This document shows, in pieces, positions 1 to 8,032 of a DNA stretch of 64,000 nt (positions are counted from its first letter, which is position 1; each line of letters opens with the position of its first letter). The position numbers and the translations under genes are program-made. This DNA is from Arthrobacter liuii (lineage in GTDB: Bacteria; Actinomycetota; Actinomycetes; Actinomycetales; Micrococcaceae): positions 324,468 to 388,467 of the forward strand of contig NZ_BMFW01000001.1 in NCBI RefSeq assembly GCF_014639275.1. Direction: 5' to 3'. The notes below the pieces were generated by a model. That model had not been told where the DNA came from, did no database searches, and worked only from the letters and a program-made list of their open reading frames with translations.

Positions 1-340
1 CGTAGCCGGTGTTACGAAGCAGGCCGTGGCTGGCGTTGTTGCGGGACACTTCGGTGATGTCCAGTTGCTGCTTCCTGCCATCAAGGAACCATTGCCCGTC
101 CTCCACCCTGTTGGCCCATGGCGCCAGCGTGATGCCCGCCCCGCCGGGAGAAATCTCGTCATCGCCATAGGTCTCGGTCAGCAGGACACCGCCCCGGCTG
201 AACGAACGGAGCCCGGCGGCGAGCTCGGTGACCACGGCCACGGCGTCGCCCCGGCGAAGCTCGTATTGCCGTCCGGTAGCGCAGGGCCGGGCAGATGCAG
301 CGGCGGAAGTTCCCTGTTCGGAAGAAGCAGTCATGGGCAT
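1..340 (-). CDS. Aldose 1-epimerase family protein (N-terminal part, runs off the window)
   Basis: The reverse strand reads an open frame of 113 codons from ATG at 340 to the window edge. An alternative ATG lies at 334. The visible N-terminal half contains GITLAPWANRVEDGQW followed by an N-x-SHGLLR stretch, the pattern expected in the aldose 1-epimerase (GalM, mutarotase) beta-sandwich family, where an Asn-Arg pair and a His bind the sugar ring. It would interconvert alpha and beta sugar anomers in the cytoplasm. It diverges from galT-galK, which supports a galactose role. The C-terminal half, including the catalytic Glu, is outside the window. The family is clear but the exact sugar is not. 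Confidence 0.8.
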   Translation of the reverse strand, partial: MPMTASSEQGTSAAASARPCATGRQYELRRGDAVAVVTELAAGLRSFSRGGVLLTETYGDDEISPGGAGITLAPWANRVEDGQWFLDGRKQQLDITEVSRNNASHGLLRNTGY

Positions 341-419
341 TACCGTACAGCGGCCAGCGCCGCACCTCCATCCCCCGGTTGTTACATTTTGTTGTTAACT
401 ATTCATACTTGATCGTTTG

Positions 420-435
420 TGCAAAACTTTTTGCA
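420..435. promoter_or_regulatory. Candidate operator: 16-bp palindrome over the galT start
   Basis: The sequence TGCAAAA-CT-TTTTGCA is a perfect inverted repeat with 7-base arms. Its last base is the A of the galT ATG. No Shine-Dalgarno sequence precedes that ATG. A repressor bound here would block transcription start or early elongation of galTK. The regulator is not encoded in the window, so its family is unknown. Confidence 0.45.
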
Positions 436-1592
436 TGACAGGGATTACCAGCACCAGACTCTCCGACGGGCGGGAGCTGATCTACTTCGACGATGCCGGC
501 ACCAGCACCTCCCGCGCCGGGCACCTCACCACTGACCACCGCGGCCTGCCCCCGCGGGGGGAACCGGGCGAGGTCCGCTTCGATGCACTGACTGACGAAT
601 GGGTGGCCGTTGCGGCGCATCGTCAAGCCCGCACCCACCTGCCGCCGGCAGACCAATGCCCCATCTGTCCCACCACCCCGGGGAACGCTTCCGAGATTCC
701 AGCCGCCGAGTACGACGTCGTGGTCTTCGAAAACCGGTTCCCTTCCCTGGGGCCGGCCCTGGGACCGGTCCCAGAACATGCTGCGTGGGGAACGAAAGGT
801 CCTGCCTACGGCCGCTGCGAAGTCGTGTCGTTCACCCCCGAACACACCGGATCCTTCAGCGGCCTGGGCGCTGAGCGGTCCCGCACCGTGATCGAAGCGT
901 GGTCGCAGCGCACCGCCGCCCTGAGCGCGATGGAAGGCATCAAGCAGGTGTTCCCGTTCGAAAACCGCGGCGCCGACATCGGCGTGACGCTGCACCACCC
1001 GCACGGGCAGATCTACGCCTACCCCTACGTCACGCCCCGCGCCGGCGTCCTGGGTGCGGCGGCCCGGAAATATTACGACGCGACGGACGGCAGGGACACC
1101 CTGACCGGTTCGCTGCTGCGCGCCGAGCGGGAGGATGGCAGCAGGATGGTCATGGAAGGCACGCACTTCAGCGCCTACGTGCCCTTCGCAGCCCGGTGGC
1201 CCCTGGAGATCCACCTGGTCCCGCACCGCCGCGTGCCCGACCTCGCCGCACTGGGCGGAGAGGAAAAGGATGAGCTGGCGCAGGTCTACCTCGACCTCCT
1301 CAAGCGTGTGGACGCACTGTACCCCACGCCCACTCCCTACATTTCCGCCTGGCACCAGGCGCCGCTTGACGACGTCCTGCGGCCGGCCGGCTACCTCCAC
1401 CTCCAGCTGACCTCCCCGCGCAGGGCGGCCGATAAGCTGAAGTACCTGGCGGGATCGGAGGCTGCCATGGGCGCCTTCATCAATGACACCACCCCGGAAA
1501 GCGTGGCGGAACGGCTGCGCAGTGTGGCCGTCCCGCCGTCGTCCACGCCCGTGGCGGCCATGGCTGCCACCCCGGAAGGAGCCTCCGCATGA
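435..1592 (+). CDS. galT: Galactose-1-phosphate uridylyltransferase
   Basis: This enzyme transfers UMP from UDP-glucose to galactose 1-phosphate in the Leloir pathway. The 385-residue protein carries CPICP near residue 75, a zinc-type cysteine pair, and the active-site block HHPHGQIYAYPY, whose HPH-x-Q contains the nucleophilic histidine. A second half with HLVPHRR and HLQLTSPRR follows. The start was set at ATG 435; a TTG at 417 in the same frame adds only six residues and has no family support. The stop overlaps the galK start by four bases (ATGA), so the two are translationally coupled. The 16-bp palindrome overlapping the start suggests repressor control. Confidence 0.95.
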   Translation: MTGITSTRLSDGRELIYFDDAGTSTSRAGHLTTDHRGLPPRGEPGEVRFDALTDEWVAVAAHRQARTHLPPADQCPICPTTPGNASEIPAAEYDVVVFENRFPSLGPALGPVPEHAAWGTKGPAYGRCEVVSFTPEHTGSFSGLGAERSRTVIEAWSQRTAALSAMEGIKQVFPFENRGADIGVTLHHPHGQIYAYPYVTPRAGVLGAAARKYYDATDGRDTLTGSLLRAEREDGSRMVMEGTHFSAYVPFAARWPLEIHLVPHRRVPDLAALGGEEKDELAQVYLDLLKRVDALYPTPTPYISAWHQAPLDDVLRPAGYLHLQLTSPRRAADKLKYLAGSEAAMGAFINDTTPESVAERLRSVAVPPSSTPVAAMAATPEGASA

Positions 1593-2770
1593 GTACCCAG
1601 GACCAGGCCACGGCCGCACCTGCCGCCCACGGGGACCTCCGCGCCCGCTTTGAGCAAGAGTTTGGCAGCGCTCCCGACGGCGTTTGGCAGGCGCCCGGGC
1701 GGGTGAACCTCATCGGGGAACACACGGACTACAACGAGGGCTTCGTGCTGCCCTTCGCCATCGACCGCACCGCGCGGGTGGCCGTCGCCGTCCGCCGGGA
1801 TTCCACCGTGCGGCTGTTGTCCACCTACGGCGACCAGGGTGTCGTTACCACCACGCTTGAGGCCCTGCGGCCCGGAACAGCCAAAGGCTGGACCAAATAC
1901 CCCCTGGGCGTCATGTGGGCGCTGCGGGAACGGGGCGTCGGCGTCCCCGGACTGGACCTGCTCCTGGACTCAAACGTCCCGCTCGGTGCCGGCCTGTCGT
2001 CGTCGCACGCCATCGAATGCGCCGTCATCACCGCACTCAACGACCTCACGGGCGCCGGCCTGGCGGCCGAGGACATGGTGCTGGCAACCCAGCGCGCGGA
2101 AAACGACTTCGTGGGAGCCCCCACGGGGATCATGGACCAGTCCGCGTCCCTGCGCGGTTCCAAGGGCCACGCCGTCTTCCTGGACTGCAGGGACCAGACG
2201 GCGCACCTTGTTCCATTTGAGACCGAACCCGCCGGCCTGGCGCTCCTGGTGATCGACACCAAGGTGTCACACTCGCACGCCGACGGCGGCTACGCCTCAC
2301 GGCGGGCATCGTGCGAACTGGGTGCGGAGGTAATGGGGGTGAAGGCACTGCGGGACATCGAGGTGGCCGACCTTGACGAAGCCAGCGGACTGCTGGACGA
2401 GGTCACCTTCCGCCGGGTGCGGCACGTGGTCACCGAGAACGACCGGGTGCTCCAAACCGTGGAGCTGCTGGGCGGCCCCGGCCCCGGCGCCATCGGTCCC
2501 CTGCTGGACGCCAGCCACGCCTCCATGCGCGACGATTTCGAAATCTCCTGCCCCGAGCTTGACCTGGCCGTGGATACCGCCAAGGCCCATGGCGCCATTG
2601 GTGCCCGCATGACGGGCGGCGGGTTCGGCGGGGCGGCGATCGCCCTGACCCCGGTGGACGCCGAGCGGAAGGTGCGTGACGCCGTCGCCAAGGCTTTTGC
2701 CCAAGCCGGCTTTGCGGCGCCGGATATCTTCACCGTCTCCCCCGCCGCCGGAGCGACGCGCATTGCCTAG
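1589..2770 (+). CDS. galK: Galactokinase
   Basis: GalK phosphorylates alpha-D-galactose with ATP to galactose 1-phosphate, the substrate of GalT encoded just upstream. The 393-residue protein has all GHMP-kinase blocks in order: the galactose signature GRVNLIGEHTDYNEGFVLP near residues 36-54, the ATP-binding loop PLGAGLSSSHAIE near 130, GIMDQSASLRG with the catalytic Asp, and the C-terminal MTGGGFGGAAIAL. Length is normal for the family. Its ATG lies inside the galT stop region (ATGA overlap). A strong hairpin terminator follows 40 bases after the stop. Confidence 0.96.
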   Translation: MSTQDQATAAPAAHGDLRARFEQEFGSAPDGVWQAPGRVNLIGEHTDYNEGFVLPFAIDRTARVAVAVRRDSTVRLLSTYGDQGVVTTTLEALRPGTAKGWTKYPLGVMWALRERGVGVPGLDLLLDSNVPLGAGLSSSHAIECAVITALNDLTGAGLAAEDMVLATQRAENDFVGAPTGIMDQSASLRGSKGHAVFLDCRDQTAHLVPFETEPAGLALLVIDTKVSHSHADGGYASRRASCELGAEVMGVKALRDIEVADLDEASGLLDEVTFRRVRHVVTENDRVLQTVELLGGPGPGAIGPLLDASHASMRDDFEISCPELDLAVDTAKAHGAIGARMTGGGFGGAAIALTPVDAERKVRDAVAKAFAQAGFAAPDIFTVSPAAGATRIA

Positions 2771-2810
2771 GCACGCCCGGACTTCCTGACGGCACCAGCA
2801 CATTAACGCC

Positions 2811-2853
2811 CGTGGGCCCCACCTGGTTGGTGGGGCCCACGGTTGTTTGGTTT
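2811..2853. terminator. Bidirectional rho-independent terminator between galK and the YccA-like gene
   Basis: Arms 2811-2823 and 2829-2841 are a perfect 13-bp inverted repeat around a TGGTT loop, followed on the plus strand by a T-rich tail. It lies between the convergent ends of galK and the minus-strand membrane protein gene and can serve both. Confidence 0.85.
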
Positions 2854-2879
2854 ACGACGGCGGAAGCCGCCGGAGATGC

Positions 2880-3797
2880 CTAGTCGTTGCCGCGGAGGAT
2901 CGCCAGCAGGCGGATGATCTCCACGTACAGCCAGACGAGCGTTACTGTCAGGCCGAACGCGGCCGTCCATGAGAAGCGCTGCGGCGCTCCGTTGCGGACG
3001 CCCTCTTCGATGCTGGTGAAGTCCATGATGAGCGAGAAAGCGGCGAGGCCGATGGCGAGCAGTCCGATGAAGACGCCCAGCGGGATGCCGAAGATTTCGA
3101 CGCTTGTGCGCAGCCCGAACGGCTCCTGCACGGCACCCGTCCAGACCAGCACCATGTTGACCAGTGAGAAAACCGCGTAGCCGATGATGGCGATCATGAA
3201 GAACCGCATGGCCCGGGGCGTGGCGCGGACCTTGCCGCTCTTGAAGAGCAGCAGGGTGACGGCGAAGACGGACAGGGTGCCAATGACAGCCTGCAGGCCC
3301 ACGCCGGGGAACTGCGTGTCCAGGATCCGGGTCAGGCCGCCGAGGAACAGTCCTTCCAAGGCTGCGTAGGCCAGGATCAGGGCCGGAGACGGCTGCTTCT
3401 TGAAGGTGTTGACCAGGGCGAGCACGAAGCCGCCCAGGGCACCAACAATCATCAGCATCGAGGCAAGGGACAGCCCCACCGTGAGGGTGATGGCAGCGCC
3501 CACCAGGACGGCGCCGAGGCAGGCGGCGGTCTTCATGATGACGTCGTCGAATGTCATCCGCCCGGTGTCCGCCGGACCTGCCGACGGCTGGGCGTACATC
3601 TGCCTCAGCTGATCGTCCGTCATGCTCTGGGGCTGCGTGCCCCAGCCCTGCTGGGCATACGGCTGCTGGCCGTAGGGCGCCTGGCCGTACGGCTGCTGGC
3701 CGTAGGGAGCGCCGTAGGGAGCCTGCGGGACAGGCGGTGCCTGGGTGGCTCCACGGAAACTCTTTCCGTTGAAGATCGGGTTGCCGCCATGTGCCAT
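2880..3797 (-). CDS. Bax inhibitor-1/YccA family membrane protein
   Basis: A 305-residue protein. The first ~85 residues are a cytoplasmic, low-complexity segment of Pro-Tyr-Gly-Gln repeats (AYGQQPYGQ-like units), followed by MTFDDVIMKTAACLGAV and about seven hydrophobic helices. This layout is typical of actinobacterial Bax inhibitor-1/YccA (TMBIM-like) proteins, whose bacterial members are linked to membrane-protease control or ion leak; the physiological role here is unknown. The start was chosen at ATG 3797 because GGAGG lies about ten bases upstream; the frame also opens farther upstream. It stands alone between two terminator-like regions. Confidence 0.85.
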   Translation of the reverse strand: MAHGGNPIFNGKSFRGATQAPPVPQAPYGAPYGQQPYGQAPYGQQPYAQQGWGTQPQSMTDDQLRQMYAQPSAGPADTGRMTFDDVIMKTAACLGAVLVGAAITLTVGLSLASMLMIVGALGGFVLALVNTFKKQPSPALILAYAALEGLFLGGLTRILDTQFPGVGLQAVIGTLSVFAVTLLLFKSGKVRATPRAMRFFMIAIIGYAVFSLVNMVLVWTGAVQEPFGLRTSVEIFGIPLGVFIGLLAIGLAAFSLIMDFTSIEEGVRNGAPQRFSWTAAFGLTVTLVWLYVEIIRLLAILRGND

Positions 3798-3983
3798 TGC
3801 GGGAGTCCTCCATGTGGGTGTGGGTGATGAGCTTCTTGTGACGCTACCAATTCCCACGCCGGGGGACCAGCGAAAGTTCCCAAGGGGCTTGGTCGCAACC
3901 GAACCGTGACCGACGCGTCCTCTTCCGCACCGGAGCGCCGGCGGACCCCTGCCTTCAACAGGAATAGGCCCGCCGGCCCCCTG

Positions 3984-4697
3984 CTACCCCACGCCCAGGT
4001 AGGCCTCCTTGATGGAGGGGTCTTCCAGTAGCTGCTTCCCAGTGCCGCTGTGGGTGATCTCCCCTGTTTCCAGGACGAAGGCCCGGTGCGCCCCGGCCAA
4101 GGCCTGGTTGGCGTTCTGCTCCACCATCAGGACGGTGGTCCCCTGGTTGTTGATTTCCTTGATGATTTTGAAGATCTGGCGGATGAACTGCGGTGCCAGG
4201 CCCATGGACGGCTCGTCCAGCAGCAGCAGTTTCGGATTGGACATCAGCGCACGGCCAATAGCCAACATCTGCTGCTCACCGCCGGACATGGTTCCCCCGT
4301 ACTGTTTCTCCCGCTCTTTCAGCCGGGGAAACAGGTCAAAGACGCGTTCCAGGTCCTTGGCGACACCGCTCCTGTCCTTGCGGCCGAAGGTTCCCATGTC
4401 GAGGTTCTCCATGACCGTCATGCCGGGAAAGATGCCGCGCCCTTCGGGAGCCTGGGAAATCCCGTGGACCACCCGGATGTGGGCCTTCATCTTCGTGATG
4501 TCCTGGCCCGCGAAGGTGATTTTGCCTTCGGAGCAATTCAGCAGGCCGGAAATGGTCCGCATTGTGGTGGTCTTGCCGGCACCGTTGGCACCAATCAGCG
4601 CCACCACTTCGCCTTCGTTGACGGTGAAGGAGATGTCCCGCAGGGCCTGGATGCGGCCGTAGTGGACGGACACTCCGTCAAGTTCAAGCAACGTCAT
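3984..4697 (-). CDS. livF: Branched-chain amino-acid ABC transporter, ATPase LivF
   Basis: One of two nucleotide-binding subunits of the high-affinity leucine/isoleucine/valine importer. The 237-residue protein shows Walker A GANGAGKT (about residue 36), the Q-loop, signature TMSGGEQQMLAIGRAL, Walker B LLLLDEPSMGL and the H-loop. The PSMGLAP stretch is characteristic of LivF rather than LivG. It is the last gene of livJHMGF, overlapping livG by 14 bases. Related transporters take other amino acids or amides, so substrate is inferred from family only. Confidence 0.92.
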   Translation of the reverse strand: MTLLELDGVSVHYGRIQALRDISFTVNEGEVVALIGANGAGKTTTMRTISGLLNCSEGKITFAGQDITKMKAHIRVVHGISQAPEGRGIFPGMTVMENLDMGTFGRKDRSGVAKDLERVFDLFPRLKEREKQYGGTMSGGEQQMLAIGRALMSNPKLLLLDEPSMGLAPQFIRQIFKIIKEINNQGTTVLMVEQNANQALAGAHRAFVLETGEITHSGTGKQLLEDPSIKEAYLGVG

Positions 4698-5631
4698 CTT
4701 CAGGCTCCCCTAGGTAGGCTGCGATTACCCGCGGGTCTTCGCGGATCTGGCGCGGCAGTCCGTCCGCGATCTTCTTCCCGAATTCCAGCACTACGATCCG
4801 ATCGGTCACGCCCATTACGAGTTTCATGTCGTGCTCAATCAGCAGCACGGTGTAGCCCTCGTCCCGGATGGTGCGGATGAGTGCCATCAGCTCCTCTTTT
4901 TCCGCCGGGTTGAAGCCGGCCGCGGGCTCGTCAAGGCACAGCACCTTAGGGTCGGTGGCCAGGGCGCGGGCAATCTCAAGCCTGCGCTGGTAGCCGTACG
5001 GCAGTTGCCGGGACAGGACATGCGCATGGCTGCTGATGCCCACGAAGTCCAGCAGTGCCATGCCGCGCGTGATGGCCGACTTTTCCTCCCTGATGTGCGT
5101 GGGCAGGCGCAGCAGTGCCCCGCCTACGCTGGTCCGGTGCCGGGCGTCCAGGCCCACCACCACGTTCTCCAAGGCGGTCATTTCGCCAAACAACCGAATG
5201 TTCTGGAAGGTCCGTGACAGGCCCAGGCGGGTGATTTTGTGCTGTTTGATGCCGTTGAGGACCTGGCCCTCCAGCATCACCTTCCCGCTGGTGGGCTTGT
5301 ATACGCCGGTCATCGCGTTGAAGCAGGTAGTCTTCCCGGCACCGTTGGGTCCAATGAGCCCCAGGATTTCGCCACGCTTGATGTTGAAGCTGACGTTGTC
5401 CAGCGCCACGAGTCCACCAAACTTGATGGTCAGGTTCTGCACTTCAACGATGTTGTCGCCAACCTTGACCGCGATGTCGCGGTCCGGCGCCACCTTTTCG
5501 GCCAGTTCCTGGTTAACCCCTGCCTCGGCCAGGGCCTCGATGTCCATCTCGGGCGCAACGGCAGCGGAACCGTCACCCGCCGGCTGCTCCTCCACGCTGC
5601 TTGAGCCGCCTTGCCTTTCCTCGGAGCTCAT
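4684..5631 (-). CDS. livG: Branched-chain amino-acid ABC transporter, ATPase LivG
   Basis: Second ATPase subunit of the Liv importer. Walker A GPNGAGKT is near residue 95, the LivG-type insertion GLSRTFQNIRLFGEMTALEN follows, then the signature region LPYGYQRRLEIARAL and Walker B VLCLDEPAAG. At 315 residues it is about 55 longer than typical LivG, owing to an acidic, disordered-looking N-terminal extension. That extension has no recognised domain. It overlaps both livM (ATGA) and livF, so the ATPases are translated together. Confidence 0.92.
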   Translation of the reverse strand: MSSEERQGGSSSVEEQPAGDGSAAVAPEMDIEALAEAGVNQELAEKVAPDRDIAVKVGDNIVEVQNLTIKFGGLVALDNVSFNIKRGEILGLIGPNGAGKTTCFNAMTGVYKPTSGKVMLEGQVLNGIKQHKITRLGLSRTFQNIRLFGEMTALENVVVGLDARHRTSVGGALLRLPTHIREEKSAITRGMALLDFVGISSHAHVLSRQLPYGYQRRLEIARALATDPKVLCLDEPAAGFNPAEKEELMALIRTIRDEGYTVLLIEHDMKLVMGVTDRIVVLEFGKKIADGLPRQIREDPRVIAAYLGEPEDDVA

Positions 5632-6875
5632 GCCTCCGCTCCTTTCTGCCGGACCGCACGCGCGCCGGGACCGGCTGATGGATTGTCCTTGTCCGTCGGT
5701 TCCTTGCCATTCCGGCTGGTGATCTGGTTCATTGCCGTCCTGCCATAGGCCAGCAGCCGCTGCCGTGCCGGGAGCAGCCCCTGGGAACGGAAAATCATGA
5801 TCAGCACCAGGGCAACCCCGAAGATCAGGTACTTGTACTCGGCAATGGCCGTGAACCTCAGCGGGATGTAGCTCACCAAGGCTCCGCCCAGGATTGCGCC
5901 TACCTTATTGCCTGCTCCGCCGAGCACGACGGCGGCGAGGAACAGGATGGACGTGGTGACGTCGAATTTCTGGTTGTTGACGAACCCCACCTGGCCGGCG
6001 AAGAGGGCACCCGAAAGGCCGCCGATCGCAGCGCCGATGGCAAATGCCCACACCTTGTACTTGAAGGTGGGAACGCCCATGATTTCGGCGGCGTCCTCGT
6101 CTTCCCGGATGGCAATCCAGGCGCGGCCCACCCGGCTGCGTTCCAGGTTGCCCACCAGGAGGGTGACGATGATGATGATGGTCAGCGTCAGCCAGTACCA
6201 GGGCACGCCGTTCGAGTTGGAGAAGATTGGCGTTCCGTCAACCGCGGTACCCGGCGGGTGGCCAACGTTCTGGAAGCCCACCTGGCCTTTCATGGCCGGG
6301 ATGATCGTGGCCAGGATGCGGACAATTTCACCGAATCCGAGGGTCACGATGGCAAGGTAGTCGCCCCTGAGGCGCAGGGTGGGCACACCCAGCATGACGC
6401 CGAAGAACATGGTGACCGCCATGGCTACAGGAAGCGTCCAAAGGTAGGGAATGTGCAGGTACGGCGAGTCGGGACTGGTCAACATGGCTGCGCAGTAGGA
6501 GCCCACTGCGAAGAAGGCGACATAGCCAAGGTCAAGCAGGCCGGCATATCCCACCACGACGTTGAGGCCGACGGCGATGAGCGCAAACCGGGCCATATCG
6601 AAGCAGGCCAGGGCAAAGTTGTTGCCCGGCTCGGTGGTGATGATGGGCGGGTTGATCAGCGGGAGCAGATAGGCCAGTACCACCACGATCACCAGGAAGC
6701 CCCACTGCTGCTGCCGGGACAGGGCCTGCCACCGGTCCGAAAGGTTACCGAACCTGCGTTTCCCCGGCTGCCGGTGGTCGCTTCTCCCTGCGGCTTTCAA
6801 CGAAGCTTCGCGGTCCTCTGCTGCCTGCTCGGCAGCCACTGTCTGCATCGGCGTGGGGCCGTCCGTCATACTCAT
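5628..6875 (-). CDS. livM: Branched-chain amino-acid ABC transporter, permease LivM
   Basis: Membrane subunit of the Liv importer. About 415 residues: a hydrophilic N-terminal tail of ~50 residues, then about ten hydrophobic helices with the LivM-type conserved cytoplasmic loop RLRGDYLAIVTLGFGEIVRI and the segment GRAWIAIREDEDAAEIMGV, which contacts the ATPase. The start at ATG 6875 was chosen because GGAGC lies at good spacing and it overlaps the livH stop as ATGA. The C-terminal tail after residue ~380 is charged and variable. Confidence 0.92.
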   Translation of the reverse strand: MSMTDGPTPMQTVAAEQAAEDREASLKAAGRSDHRQPGKRRFGNLSDRWQALSRQQQWGFLVIVVVLAYLLPLINPPIITTEPGNNFALACFDMARFALIAVGLNVVVGYAGLLDLGYVAFFAVGSYCAAMLTSPDSPYLHIPYLWTLPVAMAVTMFFGVMLGVPTLRLRGDYLAIVTLGFGEIVRILATIIPAMKGQVGFQNVGHPPGTAVDGTPIFSNSNGVPWYWLTLTIIIIVTLLVGNLERSRVGRAWIAIREDEDAAEIMGVPTFKYKVWAFAIGAAIGGLSGALFAGQVGFVNNQKFDVTTSILFLAAVVLGGAGNKVGAILGGALVSYIPLRFTAIAEYKYLIFGVALVLIMIFRSQGLLPARQRLLAYGRTAMNQITSRNGKEPTDKDNPSAGPGARAVRQKGAEA

Positions 6876-7879
6876 GCTTTGCTCCTTCCAAGGGAGGTTC
6901 CCAGGATGCCTTCGGGCCGCAGCAGCAGCACAAGAACCAGCACCACGAACGCCACGACGTCGGTCCACTGCGAGTTGCCCAGCAGGATCTGGCCGTAGTT
7001 GCCGATCAGGCCGAGCAGCAGGCCGCCCAGCAGGGCCCCGCGGACGTTGCCGATGCCGCCGAGCACTGCGGCAGCGAACGCCTTGATGCCCAGGACGAAT
7101 CCACCGCTGTACTGGACACCGGACGGGATTTTCATGACGTAGAACAAGGCTGCGGCTCCTGCGAGCAGGCCTCCGATGATGAAGGTGGTAACAATAATGC
7201 GCTCTTTGTTGACGCCCATCAACGTGGCGGTGTCAGGATCCTGGGCCACTGCCCGGATGCCGCGGCCGGTGCGGGACTTGCTGATGAACCTGTCGGTGGC
7301 CACCATCATGATCACCGCGGCGATGATGATCACCAGCTGCTGGGAATCGATGATGGTGCCGAAGACGTCGAAGATTGGCGTCGGCCGGAACATGGTCAGG
7401 GCCAGTTCGGGGCTGGGACCACGCCACAGGTAGATGAGGTACTGGATGGTGAAGGAAGCACCGATGGCGGTGATCAGGAAGACCAGGCGGGGCGCGTTCC
7501 GGTTCCGCAGGGGTTTATAGGCAATGCGCTCAAGCAGGAAGGCTGTCAATGCCGAGGCAAGCATGGCCAGGACCAGCGCCAGCAGCAGGTTCAAGATGAT
7601 GGCCCAGATGTCGAGCCTGGGAACCGAGGGACCGAAGCCAAGGCCGCTGAGGGTGAAGAAGACTGCGTAGCAGCCAACGATGAACACTTCCGAGTGGGCG
7701 AAGTTGATCAGGTTCAGGACGCCGTAAACCAGGGTGTAGCCCAGCGCTACGAGCGCATAGATGGCCCCGAACGTGAGGCCGTCAAAGGTGGCACTCCAGA
7801 AGTTCTCGGCCAGGGACGGTATGTCGAAGGTGATCCAGTCGTTTTCCGTCGGGAGTAGTGGGACAAGAGAGGGAAGCAT
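6872..7879 (-). CDS. livH: Branched-chain amino-acid ABC transporter, permease LivH
   Basis: Partner permease of LivM. The 335-residue protein contains the LivH hallmark TFDGLTFGAIYALVALGYTLVYGVLNLINFAHSE (split here only by description) near its N terminus and the coupling-loop segment GRGIRAVAQDPDTATLMGV. About eight to nine membrane helices are visible. ATG 7879 was preferred because AGGA lies eight bases upstream; a GTG at 7903 in frame would add eight residues. It is separated from livJ by a strong terminator, so it is probably expressed at a lower level than the binding protein. Confidence 0.92.
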   Translation of the reverse strand: MLPSLVPLLPTENDWITFDIPSLAENFWSATFDGLTFGAIYALVALGYTLVYGVLNLINFAHSEVFIVGCYAVFFTLSGLGFGPSVPRLDIWAIILNLLLALVLAMLASALTAFLLERIAYKPLRNRNAPRLVFLITAIGASFTIQYLIYLWRGPSPELALTMFRPTPIFDVFGTIIDSQQLVIIIAAVIMMVATDRFISKSRTGRGIRAVAQDPDTATLMGVNKERIIVTTFIIGGLLAGAAALFYVMKIPSGVQYSGGFVLGIKAFAAAVLGGIGNVRGALLGGLLLGLIGNYGQILLGNSQWTDVVAFVVLVLVLLLRPEGILGTSLGRSKA

Positions 7880-7970
7880 GGGAACATCCTGATCCAGTTG
7901 CACGCGGCCTTGTGGGCCCGGCCGTGGGACTTGTATCTATTGACTTAACTTGGTCCTGGGCTGCTGCCAA

Positions 7971-8015
7971 GCGAAGAAAAGGCTGTGGGGGCCGCTGGTG
8001 CTGGCCCCCACAGCC
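7971..8015 (-). terminator. Terminator/attenuator between livJ and livH
   Basis: Arms 7981-7993 and 8003-8015 form a perfect 13-bp hairpin with a 9-base loop. On the minus strand the hairpin is followed by TTTTCTTC. It lies 18 bases after the livJ stop and upstream of the co-directional livH, so it likely lets excess binding-protein transcript be made relative to the membrane subunits. Confidence 0.8.
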
Positions 8016-8032
8016 GGTTTCCTGCGTGGCTG

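Noticed and set aside
3933..3976. GCCGGCGG / CCGCCGGC pair downstream of livF as a terminator
   Set aside because: Short arms with a loop of about 25 bases and no U tract; not convincing.
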